The notes under the pieces were generated by a model. That model was not told the DNA's origin, searched no databases, and saw only the letters and a list, made by a program, of their open reading frames with translations. DNA of 64,000 nucleotides from Spirochaetota bacterium (GTDB lineage: Bacteria; Spirochaetota; UBA4802; UBA5550). Position 1 is the first letter of the stretch. Each line of letters begins with the position of its first letter. The stretch is from assembly GCA_017999915.1 (NCBI GenBank), contig JAGNKX010000009.1, positions 1 to 64,000 on the forward strand, written 5' to 3'. The translations under genes were made by a program, and so were the position numbers. Below, piece after piece: positions 26,505 through 36,139 of the stretch.

Positions 26505-29462
26505 TCAAATCCGTCTTCGATACAGGTCCGTTTTAATCCTGATTATGCACCCGAATCCGTTATCGCTGAAAAACCTGATGTCTCCGTTCAGCTGTCTTTC
26601 CGAGATGTTCCGGATGATATCCATCCCCAGGGTGGGGCTTTGGGCCGGGTCGAATCCTTCGGGAAGGCCACTGCCATTGTCCCTGTATTCGATCTTTATT
26701 TCATTGCCGGCGCTGCTCATGGTGATCACGATCTCGCCGCTGCGGTTACCGGGAAAGGCGTGCTTTATGGAATTCGATATGAGCTCGTTGAGCACCAGGC
26801 CCAGGGGCATCGCCGTATCTATTGACAGGGGGACGTCGTCCACGAACTGCCTGATAGCCAGCTTGTCCGCGGTGAGATTATAGCTTCTCAGGATGAGTCT
26901 CGAAAGGCTGTCGACGAAGTCACGGAGGTTTATATTGGAAAGGTCCTGCGATTCGTACAGCATCTGGTGAACCAGCGCCATGGTCTGTATCTTTGTCTCG
27001 ATCCCGGTATAGAAGTCATGGACGCCCCTGTCCTGCACGTTCCCGGACTGGAGACTCAGCAGGCTGCAGATAACCTGCATGTTGTTCTTTGTGCGGTGAT
27101 ACAGCTCCTTGAGGAGCAGCTCTTTTTCTTGCAGCGAGTTTCGGAGCGCCTCCTCTGCCATCTTGCGCTCCGTAATGTCCTGGGCCATCCATATCGATCC
27201 CTCGGACATATCAGCGGGATTGATGGCCTTCCCTATCAAGTTGCACCAGAACCTGGCGCCGTCCTTCTTCAGCGCCTCCATTTCTATGGAATAGCTTTCA
27301 CTCGTGGCAATACGCCCGTAGGCCTCGTCGCCGATCTTATTGTACACGTCGATATTATAATACAATACCGACGTATCCTTGCCGATGATCTCCTCATTCG
27401 TATATCCGAACATCTTCGCAAAATTGTTGTTTGTCCACTGGACCCTTCTCTCCTTGACATAGAGGATGCCCACGGAAACAGTATCGAGCACCGTCTGATG
27501 CAGGTCGGCGAGCTGCTTCAACTTTTCCTCGGCATTTTTCAGATCAGTGATATCCTGGGAAATCCAGATGGAGCCTTCCTGCGGTCGTTCCGGGTTTACA
27601 CCCTTGCCCGTAAGAATGGCCCAGAACAGGGTGCCGTCTTTTTTCCTGAACCGGACTTCTTCTTTATAAACGCCGCCGTTGCGGATTCCCTCATAGGCCG
27701 CCAGGCCGACTCTTATATAATCTGCTTCGCTCGGATAGATTATAGACGAATGCTGTCCGATCAATTCCTCTTCGGAATATCCGAACAATTGGGTCATATA
27801 GTTATTCACCCATTGCAACTTGCGATCATTGAGAAAAGAAATGGAAACGCTGGCGGTGTCAAGGATGGTGTGATGCAGATCTGCGAGCCGCTTGAATTTT
27901 TTCTCGGCCTCTTTCCGTTCTGTAACGTCATTGAGGATAAATATCAGGCACGCTTCGCCGGAGATCCGGATGGGCCGCGCCGAATAGATCCCGTCGCGAA
28001 CCATGCCGTCTTTCCGTCTGAATTGAAATTCGCGTTGAATTATTTCCCTTCCGGCGCCCATGTCGGCCACCATCCGCTCCCTGTCGTCGGGATTGACCCA
28101 GAAGCTGATGTCAAGGGATGTCCGGTTGATGGCGTTGCTGCGTTCCCATCCGGTGATCTCCTTGAAGCCCAGGTTCACATCAAGGATCATTCCATCCGAC
28201 ACCCTGGTGATGGCGATGCAGTCCGGAGCGGTCATGAAGATATTCATGAATTTTTCTTCCGACTGGCGGAACAATTCCTCCGCTTCCTTGCGCCGGGATA
28301 TATCGGTGAATATCCCTTCCACTCCCAGCAGCTTTCCATAACTGTCGTAGTGAAGATGGCTGTTCGTCATAACCGAGACGGGAGTGCCGTCCACGCGCCT
28401 GAGCCTCACTTCATAGTTCGAGACATGGCCCTCTTTTTGCAATATTTTCAATAACGCCGGCCTGTCTTCCGGGTCATAATAATAATCCGTCGCGATATTC
28501 TTCCCGATCAACTCCTCCGGGGAATCGTGTCCAAGGAGGCGGGCGCCCGAGAGGCCCGCAAAAGTGATAGTCCCATCGGTATCGCACCGGTACAGCGTAT
28601 CCTGCATGTTATTCACCAGGGACCGGTATTTTTCCTCGCTTTCTCGCAGTGCCTCCTCCGCGATTTTTCTTTGGGTGATATCCAGTATGGAGGCAAGGCT
28701 GTAGTTCGTTTCCGGAACCATCTTGATGCGAATTATTACGTCCCGTACTGCGCCCTCCCTGGTCTTCAGCTTTGTATCATAGATGCCAGGCGCCGTGTCC
28801 GGATCGACCCTGCGGAGCCGGTGATAATCCTTCATCCGCTCAAGATCATGCGGATCGGCGACGAATTCGGTCCAGCTCATCTTTCCTTCGACCCGGTCCT
28901 TCGGGTAGCCGGTCAATAGCTCGAATTCCCTGTTGACGACGGCAATGGTGGTGTCTTCCCCGATGAAGACCATGCCGATGCCGGAATTTTCGAAGATGAT
29001 CCGGTAGCGCTCCTCAAAGACATCGATACCCGTTTTTTCGGAACCGCCGGTCTCGGTCCCAAAGACGGCAATGGCGCCCGGCGCTTTAGTCCTGTTATCA
29101 TAAATGGCCATGGTGATCCAGCGGATATTCCTGACAGCGCCGTCCGAACAGGCCGCCGGCAGGTCCAGGGGCTCCGGCGTCTCGCCGCGAAAGGCCCGGC
29201 TGACCATGAACCTGAATTTTTCATCATGGACGGTAGAGAACAGGGGCCATCGCGCATCCGCTTTAAGCTCGGCAAGACCGTATCCGAAGAGACATTTGAA
29301 GGATTTGTTCATCCAGACCGTTTCACCGGCCGGATCCAGGACCGCGACGGGGGTCGAGGTCGACTCGAACGATTTTTCAGGGAATTTTATCATGGCGTGG
29401 CAATGTAAGCATAGCGATTCTCGCATCCCGAACAATGAGCCGCATTTCAATATGAGCGGCAC
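26505..29462 (-). CDS. Multi-PAS sensor histidine kinase, HisKA_2 type
   Basis: Up to 985 residues, without membrane segments, so a cytoplasmic sensor. Six PAS domains can be traced, at roughly 25-110, 150-270, 285-400, 415-530, 535-655 and 660-780; the last two are near duplicates (LDTASVSISFLNDRKLQW and LDTVSVGILYVKERRVQW). The phosphoacceptor region is ELYHRTKNNMQVICSLLSLQ, as in HisKA_2/HWE-related kinases. The ATPase domain has NELISNSIKHAF, DNGSGLPEG and LGMDIIRN. Start is uncertain: GTG at 29462, or ATG at 29426 or 29393. No adjacent response regulator. Confidence 0.9.
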   Translation of the reverse strand: MPLILKCGSLFGMRESLCLHCHAMIKFPEKSFESTSTPVAVLDPAGETVWMNKSFKCLFGYGLAELKADARWPLFSTVHDEKFRFMVSRAFRGETPEPLDLPAACSDGAVRNIRWITMAIYDNRTKAPGAIAVFGTETGGSEKTGIDVFEERYRIIFENSGIGMVFIGEDTTIAVVNREFELLTGYPKDRVEGKMSWTEFVADPHDLERMKDYHRLRRVDPDTAPGIYDTKLKTREGAVRDVIIRIKMVPETNYSLASILDITQRKIAEEALRESEEKYRSLVNNMQDTLYRCDTDGTITFAGLSGARLLGHDSPEELIGKNIATDYYYDPEDRPALLKILQKEGHVSNYEVRLRRVDGTPVSVMTNSHLHYDSYGKLLGVEGIFTDISRRKEAEELFRQSEEKFMNIFMTAPDCIAITRVSDGMILDVNLGFKEITGWERSNAINRTSLDISFWVNPDDRERMVADMGAGREIIQREFQFRRKDGMVRDGIYSARPIRISGEACLIFILNDVTERKEAEKKFKRLADLHHTILDTASVSISFLNDRKLQWVNNYMTQLFGYSEEELIGQHSSIIYPSEADYIRVGLAAYEGIRNGGVYKEEVRFRKKDGTLFWAILTGKGVNPERPQEGSIWISQDITDLKNAEEKLKQLADLHQTVLDTVSVGILYVKERRVQWTNNNFAKMFGYTNEEIIGKDTSVLYYNIDVYNKIGDEAYGRIATSESYSIEMEALKKDGARFWCNLIGKAINPADMSEGSIWMAQDITERKMAEEALRNSLQEKELLLKELYHRTKNNMQVICSLLSLQSGNVQDRGVHDFYTGIETKIQTMALVHQMLYESQDLSNINLRDFVDSLSRLILRSYNLTADKLAIRQFVDDVPLSIDTAMPLGLVLNELISNSIKHAFPGNRSGEIVITMSSAGNEIKIEYRDNGSGLPEGFDPAQSPTLGMDIIRNISERQLNGDIRFFSDNGFGCIIRIKTDLYRRRI

Positions 29463-29654
29463 GGATTGCCGCGGTCCCGTGTTCGTCAGCCCCGGGCAGC
29501 AAGGAATATACTAAAGATAATGGTAGCAATGGTCGGCATAATTAGCAATAAAAAAACGGTCCGCCGTCGCAAAGAGAAGGACCCATCATGATGATTCATG
29601 CGACATAAAATGAGCCCCGGTTTGGCCCGGCGGCGAGGCGGGACACCATCACCG

Positions 29655-31208
29655 TCAGGAGGTCATTTCCCGGGCCATTGATTCCAGTTCATTGACGACA
29701 CGACCCGTGGCCCTGCTGTTATCCGAAACCTGCCTGGATATCTCTACGATGTTCATCGCGTATTCCGAAACGTCCGCGGTGGTCTTGTTCGATTCCTCGG
29801 TGGATATCTTCTGCCGGTTCGTAGAGTTCTCAATGGATTTGCTCGTATCAAATATCTTTTTATTGAGATTTTCTATTGCCGCAATCGCTCCGTCTATCTC
29901 GACGATCTTCGAGCCCACGCCGGTTATTTCGTCCTTGATGGCGCCTATGGCGGAATCGAGCTTACCCATCATCGCCGACGAGCGGTTGATAAGCTCGCTG
30001 CTCTGGCCGATGAGGTCCATGTTCTCCTTTATTATGTTCGATATTTCCTTGGAGTTCTTCGCCGTCGCGTCCGCCAGCTTGGATATCTCCTCGGCCACCA
30101 CCGCGAATCCCCTGCCGTGCTCGCCGGCCCTGGCGGCCTCGATCGAGGCGTTGAGCGAAAGGAGGTTTACCTTGTCCGCGATGTCGTTGATGACCTCGAT
30201 GAAGGCGGATATCTCGCCGCTCTTTTCCTGGAGTATGTTGAATTTTTCTATGGAAAGGCCGATGTGCCGCGAGGTATCGGACGAATACTCCATGACACTG
30301 TCAAGATTGCCGTAGATCCGCTCGGTGCCGTTCTGAACGGCGTCATTTATCCCTTTGAGGTCTTTCACCGACTGGATCGATGCCTCGGTTTCGCTGTAGA
30401 GGGATTTCGCGGTGCGGTTATTGGAATCGGCCTGTGAAGCCAGGTCTTCCAGGGAAGCGGAAATCTCCTCCAGCGAGGAAGCCTGGTTCTCGGATATGTC
30501 TTTCAGCCGGCCGGATATGGCGTCCTGATCGAGGCTTTGCCGCTTCAGCGCGTCAATGGTCTGGAGGATCGTCTTCGCCACTATCCGCAGATTCTCCAGG
30601 GTCATTTTCGACTCTTTCTGCTTCTCAACCGCGAGAATCATCAGGTTTTTCGTGGCGTTGGCCCCCACCGTGGCGCCGATACCCACCCAGATGTATATCA
30701 GGAAGCGCACCATGATGTTGCTTTTGGGGCCGCCGGGGATCAGCTCGGGCCTCAGGACGAACAGGAGCACCTGCGCGGCCACGATGATGACAAGGTTGAA
30801 AATCGAGGCGTTCCTGTTGAAATAGAGCACGCTGATGACAAAGGATATGTAAAATGTCGCGAACACCTCCAGGGCGCCGTAGATCACGTACTGGAAAACG
30901 AGGAGACAGAGCATGACGCCCGTTATGGAAACATAGCTCGATACCCAGTGGCCCTTCAGTTTGCCGGATATGATATATCCGATTATGAGGACCCCGAAGG
31001 CAAGGACAAACTCGACGGCGATACTCTCGTAGGAGAGGTAATCTGATCCCTTCCCTAGAATTTTTATGACGACGGTGGCGACATTGGCCAGGGCGAGGAT
31101 GGTCAGGAATGAAAAGAACAGGCGCTTGTTGTTCCTCACCATCACTTCGGTGAACAAATCGTCCGACACGAACATGGATCTTTTTTTAACGGAATCTCTG
31201 GAGGGCAT
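29655..31208 (-). CDS. Methyl-accepting chemotaxis protein without HAMP
   Basis: 517 residues. About six membrane spans fill residues 25-215, with no extended periplasmic loop, then a long coiled-coil leads to the tip [21 protein letters not shown] followed by [24 protein letters not shown] domain is not evident. The topology resembles receptors with a membrane-embedded sensor. It differs clearly in tip sequence from the receptor at 22012-23625. Confidence 0.9.
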   Translation of the reverse strand: MPSRDSVKKRSMFVSDDLFTEVMVRNNKRLFFSFLTILALANVATVVIKILGKGSDYLSYESIAVEFVLAFGVLIIGYIISGKLKGHWVSSYVSITGVMLCLLVFQYVIYGALEVFATFYISFVISVLYFNRNASIFNLVIIVAAQVLLFVLRPELIPGGPKSNIMVRFLIYIWVGIGATVGANATKNLMILAVEKQKESKMTLENLRIVAKTILQTIDALKRQSLDQDAISGRLKDISENQASSLEEISASLEDLASQADSNNRTAKSLYSETEASIQSVKDLKGINDAVQNGTERIYGNLDSVMEYSSDTSRHIGLSIEKFNILQEKSGEISAFIEVINDIADKVNLLSLNASIEAARAGEHGRGFAVVAEEISKLADATAKNSKEISNIIKENMDLIGQSSELINRSSAMMGKLDSAIGAIKDEITGVGSKIVEIDGAIAAIENLNKKIFDTSKSIENSTNRQKISTEESNKTTADVSEYAMNIVEISRQVSDNSRATGRVVNELESMAREMTS

Positions 31209-31255
31209 AGGGTAACCTTTACATCGATATGGTCGTTATGATCATCTAACAGTTT

Positions 31256-31403
31256 CCTGAAAAACTCCTTCCCTGGAGTTTTTCAGGGTCGGTTTTACGA
31301 AGTGAATTCGTAAAACCTCACATTTTTCTTGGCTAACGCCTCGAAAAATGGCGATACATCCATGTATCGCTTAGCAGTTTGCTGTTTTTCAGCTAACTGC
31401 TAA
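31256..31403. repeat. Array of five back-to-back hairpins
   Basis: In 148 bp five inverted repeats follow one another: 31256-31268/31275-31287 (13 bp perfect, arm CCTGAAAAACTCC); 31291-31301/31307-31317 (11 bp, arm GGTTTTACGAA); 31321-31328/31343-31350 (8 bp, arm CATTTTTC, with an inner GGC/GCC); 31351-31359/31362-31370 (9 bp, arm GCGATACAT); 31371-31379/31395-31403 (9 bp, arm TTAGCAGTT, plus an inner GCTG/CAGC around five Ts). Spacers are 0-4 bases. The surrounding gap (31209-31808) shows no convincing gene. Confidence 0.7.
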
Positions 31404-31808
31404 AATTCATCTCAAAAAAAGAAAACAATAATATTTGCATTTGTGAAATATCTTCTAATTTAACCACGCTAAAAATGGATGAAAATTGTCTATTACTTTT
31501 TAAACTTCCCGTTATATGATTACTATGTAATACCCGCCGCCGATATGCCAGTGCATGATATTCAGCGGCGCTAAACCCCGGAGCGAAGCTTAAGGATTTT
31601 CTCGCAGAAGGATAAAAATCCATACATAAAAACGAAAATGGCAAAAATAATGCATTATTCCTCGTTCTGATAAAAAATTCGGAACAGGCAGCTTTGAACA
31701 TCGCCGCGGGGACATGCGATTTTTAATCTGCAAATATTTCATCTTTTGTCTGATTTTCCCTCGCCTGTGCAATATCTTATTAATCAGGAGAGGCAAAGGA
31801 GGCATCAT

Positions 31809-32132
31809 ATGCGACTTCCAATAATCAACAAGGACCTCGACTCGATCATCAACTATCGAAGGTCCCATGAGAACGACAGGACCGATTTTGAACGAGAGAT
31901 AGACATGAAGAAAGCCGACGAACCGGACAAAACGCTCCTTGACATCATCATCGCCGAAAAGAGGAAGTATGAAAACTATCTCACCGACCTCGAGATGATC
32001 ATCAAGGATAACAGGGCCCGGGATCTTGACCTGACAGACCTGGAGGAGCTCATCGCTATAAGAAAAAAGCACGATATCGACTTTTCAGACCTCCAGGGCA
32101 TCCTTGACAGGCGGAGGAACATGGAGATGTAA
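31809..32132 (+). CDS. Small protein built of 17-residue tandem repeats
   Basis: 107 residues. The ATG at 31809 has AAAGGAGG six bases upstream, better than earlier in-frame starts. From residue 10 the protein consists of five full units of exactly 17 residues plus a partial sixth. The units begin LDSII, FEREI, LDIII, LEMII, LEELI and LQGIL. Each follows the plan hydrophobic-acidic-x-x-Ile, then basic pairs, then acidic and Thr/Ser-Asp. Highly charged and probably helical, cytoplasmic. I do not recognise the family. Confidence 0.75.
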   Translation: MRLPIINKDLDSIINYRRSHENDRTDFEREIDMKKADEPDKTLLDIIIAEKRKYENYLTDLEMIIKDNRARDLDLTDLEELIAIRKKHDIDFSDLQGILDRRRNMEM

Positions 32133-32175
32133 CACCTCCATGCCCTTGTTTTTCTCCGCTGATATGGTCTTTATC

Positions 32176-32550
32176 TCACCTGTTCTTTATGGATACCAGC
32201 GAATACAGATTGCCTGACTTTTTCACTTCAACCACCACGTTGAGGGTGCTCTCTTTCTTCTTTAAAAATTGCTCTATTTTTTTGCTGCCGGCGCCGTCAA
32301 ACCTGATGGCCGCCCCGTAATGGTAGAGCGAATATCCGCTGGCAGCGCACTTCGGCATCAGGGCGCATTCCTTCGTATGGGTCTTGATAAAAGCCTCCAT
32401 GCCGCTTTCATGGGCCTTTGCGCAGAGGTTATCTATGATGGTCCCGGAAAGCTTCATGATTCCACCCTCATTTATCTTTACCGTTCCTTCAGCCGATGCC
32501 CCGGCCGTCATTACAATTGCGGTTAACAATGACAATAATATCTTTTTCAT
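32176..32550 (-). CDS. Exported Cys-containing hypothetical protein
   Basis: 124 residues with an Sec-type signal peptide ending ASA, and a GGAG ribosome site. The mature region has LSGTIIDNLCAKAH, then HTKECALMPKCAASGYSLY, then IEQFLKKKESTLNVVVEVK. Three conserved-looking Cys residues with nearby His suggest disulfides or metal binding in an OB-like small domain. I recall similar exported proteins in soil and delta-type bacteria but no function. Confidence 0.7.
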   Translation of the reverse strand: MKKILLSLLTAIVMTAGASAEGTVKINEGGIMKLSGTIIDNLCAKAHESGMEAFIKTHTKECALMPKCAASGYSLYHYGAAIRFDGAGSKKIEQFLKKKESTLNVVVEVKKSGNLYSLVSIKNR

Positions 32551-32873
32551 TATAATTCTCCTTATATTTACAATCTTTTATAATACTGAAATATTTGCTC
32601 GCCGTCAAGGATTCCGGCAAAATTTTTTCCCCGGCGGATCCGGGGCTGCTGAAAAATTCATCCGAAATCTTCCCGCTGTTGATCCAGGTCAATGGGGGAT
32701 AATAAATAATGCGCTCTTTAAAGTTATTGGATGAAATAACTGATTCGTATTCGTTGCGTGTTCGCTTTTCGTACTCTCCCTTTTCACACCGCGGCGGCGG
32801 CGACCCGGGCCCTGGCGAAAAAAAGATTGAAATATCGTCCCGATCCGGCTTATATCGACCGGGAGGCCAACCC

Positions 32874-33434
32874 ATGACGATAGTACTGGCAGTGCACAAA
32901 AACGACGAAACCGTGATCGCCGCCGACACCAGGCTCTCTTTCGGCAACGAGATTATCCCGGCGGACAACCTCCGCGTGGAGAAGATCCTCAGGGCCGGAT
33001 CTTCCTATATCGGGTCCTCTGGATGGGGGCTCTACGATAACATTCTCGTGGATTACCTCCGCGGCAGGGATGAAGTCAAGCTGGACGACGCTGCCTCCAT
33101 CTTTTCGTTCTTCCTGGATTTCTGGCAGGAGCTGCACAAGCGCTATCCCTTCGTCAACGACCAGAGCGGCGACAAGGACTCCCCCTTCGGCGACCTGGAC
33201 GCGAAATTCCTGATCGCGAACCGCGCGGGGATATTCCTCGTGGGCAACAACCTGAGCGTGAGGAAATTCGAAAAGTACTACGCCATCGGGTCAGGCTCGA
33301 GCTACAGCCTGGGCGCCCTTGACACGCTCTACGACCGGAAGCTCAACGCCGAAACGATAGCCCGGAGGGCGGCGCTGACCGCCATGAAGTTCGACAAGTC
33401 CTGCGGCGGCGATGTCGACCTGCGCAGGGTGTGA
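32874..33434 (+). CDS. Proteasome-type Ntn-hydrolase (HslV/20S beta-like), stand-alone
   Basis: 186 residues. The ATG at 32874 (GGGAGG site 7-8 bases upstream) is the right start because the next residue is then Thr, the expected N-terminal nucleophile. MTIVLAVHKNDETVIAADTR carries the Thr and the Asp of the catalytic triad, and VEKIL gives the Lys, three residues later than the canonical position 33. The end, YYAIGSGSSYSLGALDTLYD, then DKSCGGDVDLRR, is typical of the proteasome/HslV superfamily. No HslU, Mpa or second subunit gene is nearby. It may be a self-assembling peptidase; substrate unknown. Confidence 0.8.
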   Translation: MTIVLAVHKNDETVIAADTRLSFGNEIIPADNLRVEKILRAGSSYIGSSGWGLYDNILVDYLRGRDEVKLDDAASIFSFFLDFWQELHKRYPFVNDQSGDKDSPFGDLDAKFLIANRAGIFLVGNNLSVRKFEKYYAIGSGSSYSLGALDTLYDRKLNAETIARRAALTAMKFDKSCGGDVDLRRV

Positions 33435-33526
33435 TATTCCCTGTCTTGCGGTTTTCGCACTACAACAGATGATGGTAATAGTATAATTGGGGGGGTCGGG
33501 CTATCCCGTTCGTCCGCCTCGTATAA

Positions 33527-33561
33527 GCAGAGCCAAATGCGACCTCCTGTCGCGGCTCTGC
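33527..33561. other. Strong hairpin within a repeat-rich intergenic region
   Basis: GCAGAGCC (33527-33534) pairs with GGCTCTGC (33554-33561) and GCGAC (33539-33543) with GTCGC (33549-33553), around loop CTCCT. It lies in the ~400-bp gap between the Ntn hydrolase and serS. The same gap carries CTGCC-AGGAT-GGCAG and a GC-rich palindromic stretch at 33650-33715 that looks like another intergenic repeat. No gene seen in the gap. Confidence 0.4.
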
Positions 33562-33795
33562 ACTCGGACATCCTGTCCAGCGCACCATATTGACTCGGCT
33601 GATTCGGCGGCATCATCCAATATCCTGGTCGCATATTACTGCCAGGATGGCAGGAATGCCGCGAAGGGCACGGACGCCCGTGAGCGGCCTCGCCGGGATA
33701 GCCACGACCCCCAAATAACAACTGCTGCTAAGCCGATGGATGCGGGAATTCATTTTCCCTCTTGACAAAATCCTCCCAATGCAATTCTTGTATAA

Positions 33796-35091
<1,296 letters not shown>

Positions 35092-35111
35092 GGGCACGGC
35101 ACGCCGTGCCC
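35092..35111 (+). terminator. Hairpin directly after serS
   Basis: GGGCACGGC (35092-35100) and GCCGTGCCC (35103-35111) form a stem starting one base after the stop codon, followed by CTATCTTTAT. The U-rich tail is weak, so it may be a partial terminator. Confidence 0.5.
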
Positions 35112-35145
35112 CTATCTTTATAAATAAAACAACATACTTCTGTCA

Positions 35146-35215
35146 AGGGGTGCCCGCAGGGGCTGAGAACATACCCTTTGAACCTGACCCGGATAATGCC
35201 GGCGTAGGGAATGAC
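35146..35215 (+). promoter_or_regulatory. TPP (THI-box) riboswitch
   Basis: The conserved THI-box elements are in order: GGGGTGCCC, GGGGCTGAGA, ATACCCTTTGAACCTGA, and CCGG-ATAATGCCGGCGTAGGGA. It lies ~95 bp upstream of thi4 and directly before an intrinsic terminator, so it most likely stops transcription when thiamine diphosphate is plentiful. Confidence 0.95.
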
Positions 35216-35242
35216 AGTGAATCATTGTAATTCAGCACGATC

Positions 35243-35279
35243 ATGGAGTCATTCTCAAGGGAATGACTCCATTTTTTTT
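35243..35279 (+). terminator. Terminator of the TPP riboswitch expression platform
   Basis: ATGGAGTCATTC (35243-35254) pairs with GAATGACTCCAT (35261-35272) around TCAAGG, followed by T7. A perfect 12-bp stem with U-tract between the aptamer and thi4. Confidence 0.9.
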
Positions 35280-35310
35280 GTGATTAAAAAACGAAAAAGG
35301 AGAACAAACA

Positions 35311-36081
35311 ATGGAATTGAACGAACGAACCATCACCAGGGCCATTATCGATCGGTATTCGAAAAAATTCATCGACTATACCGATGTGGACACGGCCATC
35401 GTCGGGGCCGGGCCGGCAGGCCTGGTTGCCGCCTACTATCTCGCCCGGGCCGGCCGCAAGGTGGCGGTCTTCGAGAGGAAGCTCAGCATCGGCGGCGGTA
35501 TGTGGGGAGGCGGCATGATGTTCAACGAGATCGTTGTGCAGGATGAGGGGAAGCAAATCCTCGATATCTTCGGGGTCAACACCGTAGAGTACGAGCCGGG
35601 ATATCACACCGCCGACGCGGTGGAGGCCGTGTCAACCCTCTGCTCCCGCGCCTGCGGGGCCGGGGCGAAGATATTCAACTGCGTCAGCGTGGAGGACGTC
35701 GTCATCAGGGAGGGCGCGGTCACCGGCCTGGTCATCAACTGGACCGCCGTACAGATGGCGGGGCTCCACGTCGATCCCCTCACGGTGGCGGCTCGGACCA
35801 TCATCGATTCCACCGGCCACGACATGGAGGTGCTGAAGGTGATCGCCCGGAAGGCGGGTATGACCTTCAGCACCGAAACCGGCGGGATCATCGGCGAGCG
35901 ATCTCTCTGGGCTGATAAAGCGGAACGCCTCACCATCGAAAACACGAAGGAGATATGCCCCAACGTGTTCGTTGCCGGCATGTCGGCCAACGCGGCCTGC
36001 GGCGGCCCCCGCATGGGCCCGGTATTCGGGGGAATGCTCCTCTCCGGGAAAAAGGCGGCGGAGCTGGTGATGGGGAGGTAA
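35311..36081 (+). CDS. thi4: Thi4-type thiazole synthase, His variant (probably sulfide-dependent)
   Basis: 256 residues. A Rossmann NAD-binding motif [17 protein letters not shown] starts near residue 29. [16 protein letters not shown] and the C-terminal [19 protein letters not shown] are diagnostic of Thi4. Where yeast Thi4 has the Cys that donates its sulfur and is consumed, this protein has His153 in AGLHVDPL, as in archaeal enzymes that use free sulfide and turn over repeatedly. It makes the thiazole phosphate of thiamine from NAD and glycine. Controlled by the TPP riboswitch upstream. Usual thiG/thiH neighbours are absent. Confidence 0.93.
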   Translation: MELNERTITRAIIDRYSKKFIDYTDVDTAIVGAGPAGLVAAYYLARAGRKVAVFERKLSIGGGMWGGGMMFNEIVVQDEGKQILDIFGVNTVEYEPGYHTADAVEAVSTLCSRACGAGAKIFNCVSVEDVVIREGAVTGLVINWTAVQMAGLHVDPLTVAARTIIDSTGHDMEVLKVIARKAGMTFSTETGGIIGERSLWADKAERLTIENTKEICPNVFVAGMSANAACGGPRMGPVFGGMLLSGKKAAELVMGR

Positions 36082-36102
36082 GGGTATAACGTGTACATAA
36101 AA

Positions 36103-36136
36103 CATGAAGGCGCGGTCACGTGACCGCGCCTTCATG
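36103..36136. terminator. 34-bp perfect palindrome between convergent genes
   Basis: CATGAAGGCGCGGTCAC and its exact reverse complement meet without a spacer between the ends of thi4 and the Tim44-like gene. No T-run follows on either side. It probably ends transcription from both directions. Confidence 0.55.
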
Positions 36137-36139
36137 GCC

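Noticed and set aside
31393..32072. Minus-strand open frames around 31.4-32.1 kb
   Set aside because: No ribosome site or family features; the plus-strand repeat protein has a strong ribosome site and regular repeats.
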